A stretch of 64,000 bases of DNA from Mesorhizobium sp. M7A.F.Ca.US.008.03.1.1. GTDB taxonomy: Bacteria; Pseudomonadota; Alphaproteobacteria; Rhizobiales; Rhizobiaceae. This document shows, piece after piece, positions 56,594 to 64,000 of the stretch (position 1 is the first letter of the stretch; each line of letters begins with the position of its first letter). The DNA lies in NCBI RefSeq assembly GCF_003997495.1, contig NZ_RZRU01000004.1:248001-312000 (forward strand), in the 5' to 3' direction. The notes under the pieces are model-generated. The model ran no database searches. It saw nothing but the letters and a program-made list of their open reading frames with translations, and had not been told where the DNA came from. The position numbers and the translations under genes were made by a program.

Positions 56594-56624
56594 GGCGGTC
56601 TCCGTTGGTGCATTGGAGACCGCC
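56594..56624. promoter_or_regulatory. Perfect 10-bp inverted repeat between integrase and attR
   Basis: GGCGGTCTCC, an 11-base loop, GGAGACCGCC. It lies just upstream of the integrase ATG and 29 bp from the att core. It lacks a T-run, so it is more likely an operator or a recombination-directionality site than a terminator. Confidence 0.5.
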
Positions 56625-56642
56625 TGATATCAGTATGCAGAA

Positions 56643-56984
56643 TTAAAGTCTATGCCAGGTCTGGCTCTTGCAGATCAGTCCGCCGAGCACGCAGCCGCTC
56701 ATCTTGAGAGAGGTGCCCGACAATGTCGCCTTGCCCGAATAGGTCTTGTCGTTTGCCGGATCGGTGATGTTGCCGGCATATTTGTTGTCGCCTGTCGCCT
56801 TGAGCGAGCCGATGGTCTTGCCGGCATATTTGCCGGACTTGAGCGTGATGGAAAACGAGCCGCCGCCGGCGATGGCCGCGGTATCCCCGGCCTGCGTCTT
56901 CCAGTTGCCCTCGATCGGATCGGCCCAGGCCGCGCCGGCCATCATCAATGTGGCCGCAAGGGCCAGGCTCACTTTTCGAAACAT
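56643..56984 (-). CDS. DUF2147-family exported protein with C-terminus replaced by the element
   Basis: 113-aa secreted beta-barrel-like protein. Signal peptide ends AWADP near residue 22, then IEGNWKT and a closing CVLGGLICKSQTWHRL. The last codons after Trp110 come from the inserted element; the original WHKL-stop lies at 43036-43050. The encoded protein is essentially unchanged, so the gene probably stays functional. The start follows GGGAGGAAGAC. An inverted repeat upstream may be its operator. Confidence 0.85.
   Translation of the reverse strand: MFRKVSLALAATLMMAGAAWADPIEGNWKTQAGDTAAIAGGGSFSITLKSGKYAGKTIGSLKATGDNKYAGNITDPANDKTYSGKATLSGTSLKMSGCVLGGLICKSQTWHRL
56653..56658. other. attR core of the integrated element
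   Basis: TGCCAG shared with attL at 43046-43051. Left of it is element DNA (AATTAAAGTCTA), right of it is the DUF2147 gene (GTCTGGCTCTTGC). Confidence 0.7.
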
Positions 56985-57035
56985 GTCTTCCTCCCTTTGG
57001 ATGTCCGGCCGGATGCTCCGCCTCGCCGGTCTGCC

Positions 57036-57053
57036 GCTTACGCAAACGTAAGC
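57036..57053. promoter_or_regulatory. Palindromic operator candidate upstream of DUF2147 gene
   Basis: GCTTACG-CAAA-CGTAAGC, perfect 7-bp arms, 52 bp before the DUF2147 start. The TTACGtttgCGTAA pattern resembles operators of MerR-type LiuR regulators of branched-chain amino-acid breakdown, whose target genes (methylcrotonyl-CoA carboxylase) lie 2-7 kb away. The link is inference. Confidence 0.4.
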
Positions 57054-57213
57054 TAATCCAGCTCCCGGCAAAACAAAAGCGGTGCCGCAACGGAAGACTT
57101 TCGGATTTTGAAAGGGTCCCGAATGCGACTGCTGGCCAAGGAAATGAAACGATCGGCGCATCGCCTTTGTCTCCTGTGGTTAGCGAAGTCTTGACTTGGT
57201 ATTGGGAAATTTT

Positions 57214-57227
57214 CGTCAAATTTGACG
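57214..57227. promoter_or_regulatory. 14-bp perfect palindrome upstream of the Sel1-like gene
   Basis: CGTCAAATTTGACG lies about 208 bp before the Sel1-like gene and 230 bp before the DUF2147 start, in the shared 450-bp divergent region. It looks like a dimeric repressor site; the regulator is unknown. Apart from this and the 57036 dyad, the 56985-57434 region holds nothing recognisable. Confidence 0.35.
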
Positions 57228-57434
57228 CAAGCAGGCTGAATTGCTGGCTTTGTATCCTTAACGAATTTTCGCGTTTACCTCTTGTTTTAGCTTTGTTTTC
57301 CTCAAATTAAGCACGCCATTTAACGACGGATTCAAGCCTGCACGGCATTCTCGAAAGCATCGGAAGAGCAGCCGGCAAGCACGAAAGAAGGCAGCTCTCG
57401 GGAGCCTGACAGGGGCCGGAAACAGGGGATTGAA

Positions 57435-57701
57435 ATGGCACGTTTTGAAATGCTTGAAGCAGGTTTCGGCGCCATGGGGGCAACTGCCCAGGCCGACATC
57501 CTTTTCGAACTGGGCATGATGTATGCGACCGGCCGCGATTGCGAGACCGATGTCGTTGCCGCCCACAAATGGTTCAACATCGCCGCCATCAAGGGCTCGG
57601 CCCGCGCCGCGGAACTGCGCTCGGAACTGTCGGCTGCCATGTCGAAGGTCGAGATCGCCAAGGCGCTTCGCGAAGCCCGCGAATGGATGACCATGCACTG
57701 A
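57435..57701 (+). CDS. Small Sel1-like repeat protein
   Basis: 88-aa protein with one Sel1-type TPR unit, ILFELGMMYATGRDCETDVV then AAHKWFNIAAIKGSARAAEL, flanked by charged helices. Single-unit Sel1 proteins are conserved in rhizobia and may act as small protein-interaction adaptors. The frame begins ATGGCACGTTTTG after a GGGGATTGAA stretch. Confidence 0.75.
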   Translation: MARFEMLEAGFGAMGATAQADILFELGMMYATGRDCETDVVAAHKWFNIAAIKGSARAAELRSELSAAMSKVEIAKALREAREWMTMH

Positions 57702-57912
57702 AATCTGCCAATCGCAGACAGGCCTATCCAAGACAGGGAAGCTCCGGGATCAAGACTGCACAGACAGCCAGACCCGACGGAACGAAGGCCGCGCAAGACG
57801 GTCACGGTGTTAAGAAAGAGAACGCGGCAGGCCGCAGGGCCCAGTCGTGCGCGACACAGGGAAGCTGAGCGGGATTTTTAGGCGGGGGGCGCCTGGAGAT
57901 TGCTCGACGGGC

Positions 57913-57956
57913 AAAAAAAGCCACGACCAGCCGGAACAAGGCTGGCGTGGCTTTTT
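57913..57956. terminator. Strong bidirectional Rho-independent terminator
   Basis: AAAAAAAGCCACGACCAGCC, 7-base loop, GGCTGGCGTGGCTTTTT. It lies between the Sel1-like gene and the amino-acid binding protein gene and insulates them. The rest of 57702-58093 shows no gene. Confidence 0.88.
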
Positions 57957-58093
57957 GCGTGGATGACGTCTTGCAGGCCCAATCGAGCGGCGCCAATGCG
58001 CCTAGACAGGCCCAATGAAGGATGAAATTGTCCGGCCTCTCTGGAAGAAGCGCGGCCGGGGCGGCCGCGCGTGAGTGGAGGAGTTCTACCATC

Positions 58094-59215
58094 ATGAAAA
58101 AATTGAGTATTTTGAACGCGGCCATATTCGGCCTGATGATGAGCACGCCGGTCGCATTCGCCGACGACATCACTTTTGCGGTGATCGGCCCGATGACTGG
58201 ACAGCTCGCCACCATCGGCGATCAGTTCAAGCAGGGCGCACAGGCCGCTGCCGACGCGATCAACGCCGCCGGCGGCGTCAATGGGTCGATGATCAAGCTT
58301 GATATCGAAGACGACCAGTGCGATCCCAAGCAGGCCGTGTCGGTTGCCAACCGCGTCGTCGCCGATGGCGTCAAGTTCATCGACGGCCATGCCTGCTCCG
58401 GCTCCAGCATTCCGGCCTCGGCCGTCTATGCCGAAGCCGGCGCGCTGATGATGAGCCCGGCTTCTTCCAACCCGGTGCTCACCGACGCGGCCGCCAAGGC
58501 CGGCTGGCCGACGATCATGCGCCTTTATACGCGTGACGATGCGCAGGGTGCCTTCATCGGCCCATGGATCGCCAAGAAGTTTGCCGGCAAGAATGTCGTC
58601 GTCCTGCACGACAAGAGCGCCTACGGACAGGGCGTGGCTGACGCCGTCAGGGCAACGATGAATGCCGGCGGCCTCAAGGAGGTCTACTATGACGGCATCA
58701 ACGCTGGCGAGAAGGACTATTCAGCTCTCGTCACCAAGCTCAAGGACTTGAAAGCCGACGTCGTCTATTTCGGCGGCTACCATCCTGAAGCTGGCCTGAT
58801 CCTGCGTCAGTCGGCGGAACAGAACCTGAAATTCCAGCTGATCATGCCGGACTCCATCGCCTCGCCGGAATTCTGGCAGGTCGCTGGCCCGGCCGGCGAG
58901 GGCACCATGTTCGTCTTCCCGTCGGATCCGCAGGCAAAGCCGGAAGCCAAGGCAGCGGTCGAGAAGATCAAGGCCGGCGGTTTCGTGCCGGAGGGCTTCA
59001 CGCTGTTCTCATACGCCACCATCCAGGCATTCGCCGAAGGCATCAAGCGTGCCGGCAGCGACGACCCGGCCAAGGTTGCCGAAGCACTGAAGAACGGCAC
59101 GCCGATCAGCACCGTTGTCGGTGATGTCACCTTCGACGAGAAGGGCGATCTCAAGGATGCCAGCTACGACATCAACCAGTGGCATGACGGCAAATATGCG
59201 CCGATCGCGCAGTAA
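58094..59215 (+). CDS. Branched-chain amino-acid ABC transporter substrate-binding protein
   Basis: 373-aa periplasmic Leu/Ile/Val-type binding protein. Signal peptide about 1-24 (ending PVAFADD). Family segments ITFAVIGPMTGQLATIGDQF, GSSIPASAVYAEAGALMMSP and FVFPSDPQAKP are present. ATG 58094 follows GGAGGAGTTCTACCATC. No permease or ATPase gene is adjacent, so it probably works with a Liv system encoded elsewhere. Its place beside leucine-breakdown genes fits. Confidence 0.9.
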   Translation: MKKLSILNAAIFGLMMSTPVAFADDITFAVIGPMTGQLATIGDQFKQGAQAAADAINAAGGVNGSMIKLDIEDDQCDPKQAVSVANRVVADGVKFIDGHACSGSSIPASAVYAEAGALMMSPASSNPVLTDAAAKAGWPTIMRLYTRDDAQGAFIGPWIAKKFAGKNVVVLHDKSAYGQGVADAVRATMNAGGLKEVYYDGINAGEKDYSALVTKLKDLKADVVYFGGYHPEAGLILRQSAEQNLKFQLIMPDSIASPEFWQVAGPAGEGTMFVFPSDPQAKPEAKAAVEKIKAGGFVPEGFTLFSYATIQAFAEGIKRAGSDDPAKVAEALKNGTPISTVVGDVTFDEKGDLKDASYDINQWHDGKYAPIAQ

Positions 59216-59292
59216 TCGCCGACTTGGCGACCGAATAGCGTAGAGAAATGGCCGGGTTCGTCCCGGCCATTTTCTTGTTTACCTTCGAACCG

Positions 59293-61275
59293 TCAGCTGG
59301 CTGCAGCGGTCGAGGCGGCTTGTTCTTCGACGAACCGTACCAGCACCGTCCCGTCGGTCACCTGTGCGCCCTCGGCGGCAATCTCGGCGATCACGCCGTC
59401 ATGCGGCGCGGCGATGGTGTGCTCCATCTTCATCGCCTCGAGGATCAGCAGCGGTTGGCCCTTGATCACTGCATCGCCCTTTCCCGCGCGCACCAGCTTG
59501 ACCAGTCCCGGCATCGGCGCACGCAGGCTGCCGGCACGTGCCGCCGCATCATCGGCCCGTGCCAGCGGGTCCGGCACGGCGAAAGTGTAGCCAACGGCGC
59601 CTTCGAACACGGTGATGTGGCCTGGCCAGCGGGCGAGGCGTGGTGTTGAGCGAAAATCATGCGAATTGGTGTCGTCATAGGGCTTGTCCAGCGTCACCTG
59701 GAACCGCCCGTCATGCCGCACCGAAACCTTCGCCACGATTCCGTCTTCGCCGAACTTCAATCGTGTGCGCCGCGCCACGCTGTGGAAATGCGCATAGCCG
59801 GCAAGCGACGACCACGGATCGTTGGATGACGGCGATGCTCCGGCGCCGGAGGCCGCAACGGCCGCGGCAGCGATGGTTTCGCCGGTCGGCGGCGCGACCT
59901 CGGTCAGCGCCGTCTGGTGCCTGGCGATCAGGCTGGTGTCGACATCGCCCGCGGAGAAATCCGGATCGGCGGCAAGAGCGGCAAGAAAGGCGGTGTTGAC
60001 GGTCGAGCCGGCGACCTCGGTTCGCGACAGCACTGCACCGAGAGCTTCGAGTGCCGCCTGGCGGTCCGCGGCGTGGACGACCAGCTTGGCAATCATCGGG
60101 TCGTAATAGGGCGAGATGGCGTCACCCACCCGCACGCCTGTCTCGATGCGCATCGCGGCGCCTTCGGGGGCTGCATCCGGAAATTTCAGATGATGCAGCG
60201 TACCGGTCGCCGGCAGGAACCCTTTTGCCGCATCCTCGGCATAGATGCGCGCCTCGAAGGCATGGCCGGTGAGCGCGATCTCGCTTTGCGTCTTGGGCAG
60301 CTTTTCGCCGCTGGCGACCCGCAACTGCCACTCGACCAGATCGGTGCCGGTAACCATTTCGGTGACGGGGTGCTCGACCTGCAGGCGGGTGTTCATCTCC
60401 ATGAACCAGAAGCGGTCGGCCTTCAGGCCTTGCGAGGCATTGACGATGAACTCGATGGTGCCGGCGCCTGAATAATTGATCGCCTTGGCGGCTTTCACCG
60501 CTGCATCCGTCATTGCCTTGCGCAGCGCCTCGGTCATGCCGGGGGCAGGCGCTTCCTCGATCACCTTCTGGTGGCGGCGCTGCGCCGAGCAGTCGCGCTC
60601 GTAGAGATGCACCGCATTGCCGAAATTGTCGCCGAACACCTGCACCTCGATATGGCGCGGCTTGTCGACATATTTTTCGACCAGCACGCGGTCGTCGCCG
60701 AAGGCGGCTTTCGCCTCGCGCCGCGCACTGGACAGAGCTTCGGAAAACTCGTCGGGATGTTCGACCCGGCGCATCCCCTTGCCGCCGCCGCCGGCGCGTG
60801 CCTTGATCAGTACGGGATAGCCGATCTCGCGTGCCTTGGAGGCAAGCAGCACGATCTCCTGCGCTTCGCCATGGTAGCCCGGCACGACCGGCACGCCGGC
60901 CTTTTCCATCCGCCGCTTGGCCGCGTCCTTCAGCCCCATGGCACGGATCGAGGCCGCCGACGGCCCGATGAAAATGAGCCCCGCCGCCGCCACCTGGTCG
61001 ACGAAATCGGGATTTTCCGACAGGAAGCCGTAGCCGGGATGAATGGCTTGTGCGCCCGCAGCCAAGGCCGCGGCGATGATCTTGTCACCGCGCAGATAGC
61101 TTTCGCCGACGGGCGAGGCGCCGATATGCACCGCCTCATCGGCCATCTCGACATGCAGGGATCTCGCGTCGGCATCCGAATAGACGGCGACAGTACGCAC
61201 ACCCATCTTGCGCGCGGTACGGATGATACGGCAAGCGATCTCGCCGCGGTTGGCGATCAGGATCTTGGCGAACAT
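59293..61275 (-). CDS. 3-methylcrotonyl-CoA carboxylase biotin-containing alpha subunit
   Basis: 660-aa acyl-CoA carboxylase subunit of leucine breakdown. Biotin carboxylase domain 1-450 (KILIANRGEIACRII, KARAGGGGKGMRRV, EMNTRLQVEHPVTE), a linker of about 130 residues, and a C-terminal biotinyl domain with the biotin Lys near residue 616 in LEAMKMEH. ATG 61275 follows GGGAGGCTCC. The beta subunit gene lies upstream on the same strand, separated by three small paralogues, which favours methylcrotonyl- over propionyl-CoA specificity. Confidence 0.87.
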   Translation of the reverse strand: MFAKILIANRGEIACRIIRTARKMGVRTVAVYSDADARSLHVEMADEAVHIGASPVGESYLRGDKIIAAALAAGAQAIHPGYGFLSENPDFVDQVAAAGLIFIGPSAASIRAMGLKDAAKRRMEKAGVPVVPGYHGEAQEIVLLASKAREIGYPVLIKARAGGGGKGMRRVEHPDEFSEALSSARREAKAAFGDDRVLVEKYVDKPRHIEVQVFGDNFGNAVHLYERDCSAQRRHQKVIEEAPAPGMTEALRKAMTDAAVKAAKAINYSGAGTIEFIVNASQGLKADRFWFMEMNTRLQVEHPVTEMVTGTDLVEWQLRVASGEKLPKTQSEIALTGHAFEARIYAEDAAKGFLPATGTLHHLKFPDAAPEGAAMRIETGVRVGDAISPYYDPMIAKLVVHAADRQAALEALGAVLSRTEVAGSTVNTAFLAALAADPDFSAGDVDTSLIARHQTALTEVAPPTGETIAAAAVAASGAGASPSSNDPWSSLAGYAHFHSVARRTRLKFGEDGIVAKVSVRHDGRFQVTLDKPYDDTNSHDFRSTPRLARWPGHITVFEGAVGYTFAVPDPLARADDAAARAGSLRAPMPGLVKLVRAGKGDAVIKGQPLLILEAMKMEHTIAAPHDGVIAEIAAEGAQVTDGTVLVRFVEEQAASTAAAS

Positions 61276-61324
61276 GGAGCCTCCCGGTTTTGCCTCGGGC
61301 GGCGCCATTCTGGCAGGCGCCAGC

Positions 61325-61699
61325 CTATTTGGAGGCCGCGATCTCGCAGCCGCCGCCCGTCGTGACCTTGTAGTGCCCGCGGGTGGACTGACAGGATTTC
61401 ATCGCCAACTCTTCGGCCCTCTTTTGAGATGGCGCGTTGAGGTGGCCCCCGCAAACTATGTACGACGACATTATCCGTGCGTAGGGAGTGGTTGCGTACG
61501 CTGAATGACCACTGGCCGCTACATAGGCCTTGTACGCCTTGGTGCAGGGATCCTTGGGATTTCGCGGCAGGTACGGCGGGAAACGCTTGTCTCCCTCGCT
61601 TCCAGTCAGTGAGCCGGCCATGCCCGCGCCGCACGCTGCGATCATCAGCAGTCCGGCCAATATCGCCGTGGCTGTTCGCCTGGAATTCGTGGATTTCAT
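61325..61699 (-). CDS. Small secreted protein, copy 3 of a tandem family
   Basis: 124 aa. Signal peptide ends GAGMAGS near residue 29. Shared pattern with the two neighbours: AYKAYVAASGHSAYATT, then CG..LNAPSQK.AEELA..SCQ and a closing GGCEIAASK. Four conserved Cys could form two disulfides. Family unknown; the AA-SxxHSAYAT and AEE-CQ spacing loosely recalls DUF4189-type domains. Confidence 0.6.
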   Translation of the reverse strand: MKSTNSRRTATAILAGLLMIAACGAGMAGSLTGSEGDKRFPPYLPRNPKDPCTKAYKAYVAASGHSAYATTPYARIMSSYIVCGGHLNAPSQKRAEELAMKSCQSTRGHYKVTTGGGCEIAASK

Positions 61700-61738
61700 T
61701 TTGTCTTCCCCAACGAGAAAAACCGGGCGCTTTCCGGT

Positions 61739-62110
61739 CTATTTGGACGCGGCGATGCTGCAGGCGCCGGCGACGGTAACCTTGTATTTGCTTTTGCTGG
61801 CCTGACAGGATTTCAATGCCAGTTCCGCCGCCGCCTTTTGTGACGATGCATTCAGCTTCACGCCGCAAACGAAGTACTCGGTCGCCGGAACGATCGGCGT
61901 CGCCGCGAAAGCCGAATGGCCTGCGGCTGCGAGATACGCTGCATAGGCCTTCCCACAGCCCCCGGTGGTTCCTACAGGAATGGTCACTGGGTAGCGCACG
62001 TTCCCCTTGCTGCCTGCCAGCGATCCGGCCATGGCGGCGGTGGGGGCCGCCACCATCAGCAAGCCTGCCACTATTGAGGTGGCTGCTCGTTTGCAGGTCC
62101 CGGATTTCAT
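61739..62110 (-). CDS. Small secreted protein, copy 2 of a tandem family
   Basis: 123 aa with the same layout: signal peptide to about 28 (PTAAMAGS), AYAAYLAAAGHSAFAATP, FVCGVKLNASSQKAAAELAL, SCQASKSKYKV and the ending ACSIAASK. It lies 39 bp before copy 3 in transcription order. Confidence 0.6.
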   Translation of the reverse strand: MKSGTCKRAATSIVAGLLMVAAPTAAMAGSLAGSKGNVRYPVTIPVGTTGGCGKAYAAYLAAAGHSAFAATPIVPATEYFVCGVKLNASSQKAAAELALKSCQASKSKYKVTVAGACSIAASK

Positions 62111-62149
62111 TCTGCTTCCCCCATTCGCAAAAAAGTCTCGGCTGGTTGC

Positions 62150-62518
62150 CTACTTCGATGAGGAGATTGCGCAGCCGCCACTCGCGGTCTTGAGCTTCCA
62201 CCGTGTCAAGCCGGCCTGGCAATTGCGTAGCGCCGTCTCTTCCGCCGCCTTCTGGGAAGGCGCGTTGAGCTTCGTCCCGCAGACAATGTAGAGGTCGACG
62301 ACACGCGAATAAAAGGTTGTGGCGTAGGCCGAATGACCGCTCGCCGCGACGTAGCCCTTGTAGGCAACGTTGCATTCGCCCGAACCCAAGGTCGGCGGAA
62401 AACGCACGTCTCCCTTGCGTCCTGCGAGCGATTCCGCCGAACTGATGCCGGTCGCCGTTAATATTAGAAATGCAGAAAGTATCGAAGCAGCCGTTCCCTG
62501 GCAATATTTCAATTTCAT
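62150..62518 (-). CDS. Small secreted protein, copy 1 of a tandem family
   Basis: 122 aa. ATG 62518 is chosen because it begins the signal peptide (ILSAFLILTATGISSAES); a longer frame to 62587 adds 23 unlikely residues. Core AYKGYVAASGHSAYATTFY, CGTKLNAPSQKAAEETAL, ending GGCAISSSK. It is the first of three tandem copies and lies 195 bp after the carboxylase beta-subunit gene, a gap with no other recognisable feature. Confidence 0.6.
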   Translation of the reverse strand: MKLKYCQGTAASILSAFLILTATGISSAESLAGRKGDVRFPPTLGSGECNVAYKGYVAASGHSAYATTFYSRVVDLYIVCGTKLNAPSQKAAEETALRNCQAGLTRWKLKTASGGCAISSSK

Positions 62519-62713
62519 TTCCAGCCCGTCCCCATTGCCCCATGCTGGATAAGCAGTAGCGAATATTTTGCCTCGCCGCCAGTTCACTGTTTGAGATTCG
62601 AAGCCGCCTATGCTGATGAATCGGTTGGTCCATACAGTTCAGCCTTTTCGCTCGGCAGCAACGGCCTGCCGGTGTAGTTCCGCCGTTTGGCCGTCGAAGT
62701 TGACCGTCCATTC

Positions 62714-64000
62714 TCACATCCGAAACACGCCAAAGCGCGTGTCCTCGATTTCGGCGTTGAGCGCAGCTGACAGGCTGAGCGCCAGCACGTCGCGCGTCTT
62801 CGCAGGGTCGATGATGCCGTCGTCCCAGAGGCGTGCGGACGAATAGAGCGGATGACCCTCATGCTCGTACTTCATCAGGATCGGCTTCTTGAATTTCGCC
62901 TCTTCCTCGGCGCTCCATTCCCCGCCCTTGCGCTCGATGCCTTCGCGCTTGACCATGGCAAGCACCGTTGCCGCCTGCTCGCCGCCCATCACCGAGATGC
63001 GGGCGTTCGGCCACATCCACAGGAAGCGCGGTGAATAGGCGCGGCCGCACATGCCGTAATTGCCGGCGCCGAACGAACCGCCGATGATGACAGTCACCTT
63101 CGGCACCCTGGCGGTGGCAACCGCCATCACCAGCTTGGCGCCATCCTTGGCGATGCCGCCTGCTTCATATTTTCGACCGACCATGAAGCCGGTGATGTTC
63201 TGCAGGAAGACCAATGGAATCTTGCGCTGGCAGCACAGTTCGATGAAGTGCGCGCCCTTCAGCGCGCTTTCGGAAAACAGCACGCCGTTGTTGGCGATGA
63301 TGCCGACCGGCATGCCATGCAGATGGGCAAAGCCGGTGATCAGCGTGGTGCCGTAATTCTGCTTGAACTCGTCGAATTCGGAACCGTCGACGACGCGCGC
63401 GATGACCTCGCGCGCGTCATAGGGCTGGCGCAGGTCGGTCGGTACGATGCCATAAAGTTCATCCGCCGGATGAAGCGGCGGAATCGATTCCTGTAAGGTC
63501 GGGCCCACAATCTTGTTCCGATTCAGATTTTTGACGATGCGCCGGCAGATGGCGAGCGCATGGTCGTCGTCCAGCGCATAGTGGTCGGCAACACCGGAAA
63601 GCCTGGTGTGCACATCCGCACCGCCAAGATCCTCGGCACTGACATCCTCGCCGGTGGCCGCTTTCACCAGCGGCGGGCCGCCGAGGAAGATGGTCGCCTG
63701 GTTGCGCACCATGATCGTCTCGTCCGACATCGCCGGCACATAGGCGCCGCCCGCCGTGCAGGAACCCATGACGCAGGCGATCTGCGGAATGCCTGATGCC
63801 GACATGTTGGCCTGGTTGTAGAAGATGCGGCCGAAATGCTCGCGGTCGGGAAACACCTCGTCCTGGTTGGGCAGGTTGGCGCCGCCGCTGTCGACGAGAT
63901 AGATGCAAGGCAAATTGTTCTGCAGCGCGATCTCCTGCGCCCGCAAATGCTTCTTCACGGTCAGCGGATAATAGGTACCGCCCTTCACCGTGGCGTCGTT
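62714..64000 (-). CDS. 3-methylcrotonyl-CoA carboxylase beta (carboxyltransferase) subunit, N-terminus outside window
   Basis: 429 visible residues of an acyl-CoA carboxyltransferase; the 5' end lies beyond the window. Diagnostic segments: [41 protein letters not shown] and [20 protein letters not shown] (read as three separate motifs). The [10 protein letters not shown] and AYSPRF forms are typical of methylcrotonyl- rather than propionyl-CoA enzymes. It works with the alpha subunit encoded downstream to carboxylate 3-methylcrotonyl-CoA in leucine breakdown. Confidence 0.9.
   Translation of the reverse strand, partial: NDATVKGGTYYPLTVKKHLRAQEIALQNNLPCIYLVDSGGANLPNQDEVFPDREHFGRIFYNQANMSASGIPQIACVMGSCTAGGAYVPAMSDETIMVRNQATIFLGGPPLVKAATGEDVSAEDLGGADVHTRLSGVADHYALDDDHALAICRRIVKNLNRNKIVGPTLQESIPPLHPADELYGIVPTDLRQPYDAREVIARVVDGSEFDEFKQNYGTTLITGFAHLHGMPVGIIANNGVLFSESALKGAHFIELCCQRKIPLVFLQNITGFMVGRKYEAGGIAKDGAKLVMAVATARVPKVTVIIGGSFGAGNYGMCGRAYSPRFLWMWPNARISVMGGEQAATVLAMVKREGIERKGGEWSAEEEAKFKKPILMKYEHEGHPLYSSARLWDDGIIDPAKTRDVLALSLSAALNAEIEDTRFGVFRM

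Larger units (their letters stand above)
43046..56652. mobile_element. Integrative element inserted in the 3' end of a DUF2147 gene (13.6 kb)
   Basis: The limits come from the split DUF2147 gene and the shared TGCCAG core at 43046 and 56653. A large serine integrase reads inward 65 bp from the right end, the usual arrangement. Cargo: DUF4145 protein, micro membrane proteins, truncated SRAP, a second serine recombinase and its relic, an orphan antitoxin, an exported/membrane pair, a ParB-like operon and three 98-bp repeats. Parts are visibly lower in GC than the flanks. No capsid, terminase, relaxase or replication initiator is recognised, so it may be a degraded prophage, a satellite or a small integrative element. 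Confidence 0.8.

Overview
The window is GC-rich DNA from a Rhizobiales alphaproteobacterium. Mesorhizobium or a close Phyllobacteriaceae relative is the best guess. Pointers are a feuN-feuP-feuQ-like locus, the cycHJKL order of cytochrome c maturation genes, typical rhizobial intergenic palindromic repeats and many ABC transporters. This is judged from protein motifs and gene order, not from a database search. Nearly everything outside about 43.0-56.7 kb looks like ordinary chromosome.

Left part (1-9.6 kb): a truncated FAD-linked oxidase; a dimethylargininase-like hydrolase and an M20 amidohydrolase read away from a LysR regulator; a complete polyamine-type ABC importer (ATPase, binding protein, two permeases); and a 2-keto-4-pentenoate hydratase-like enzyme. 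Together these look like uptake and breakdown of a guanidino or amide nitrogen compound. From 9.9 to 28 kb: a lone phage-tail-type DUF3168 gene, feuNPQ-like genes, a lipoprotein, ccmI-ccmE-ccmF-ccmH, a ParDE-type toxin-antitoxin pair, a DegP protease, a second two-component system, glnE and a PAS sensor kinase. From 28 to 42.8 kb: pepN, an orphan molybdenum hydroxylase large subunit with a DMT exporter, an XRE regulator, a family 4-like uracil-DNA glycosylase, a possible small RNA, ETF-ubiquinone oxidoreductase, a DUF922 protease, a membrane endonuclease/phosphatase-fold protein, AMP nucleosidase and two tiny exported or membrane proteins.

The accessory region is a 13.6-kb integrative element between about 43046 and 56652. 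Its ends can be read from the sequence. A serine integrase at the right edge has inserted the element into the last codons of a DUF2147 gene. The element supplies a substitute C-terminus (...TWHRL). The displaced original end (WHKL, stop) and its terminator lie 13.6 kb away at the left junction. The cargo includes a DUF4145 protein, several micro membrane proteins (two of them paralogous), a truncated SRAP (YedK/HMCES) gene, a second serine recombinase with C-terminal homing-endonuclease-associated-type repeats and its internally deleted relic, an orphan HigA-like antitoxin, an exported/membrane protein pair, and a minus-strand operon of mostly unrecognised genes headed by a short unknown gene and a ParB-like gene. 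Three 98-bp direct repeats, each with a short palindrome, lie between that operon and the integrase.

Right of the element (56.6-64 kb): the DUF2147 gene with a palindromic operator candidate, a small Sel1-like gene, a strong terminator, a branched-chain amino-acid binding protein, and the 3-methylcrotonyl-CoA carboxylase subunits. Three tandem paralogous small secreted proteins sit between the two carboxylase genes. The carboxylase and binding protein suggest leucine uptake and breakdown. The last gene runs off the window.
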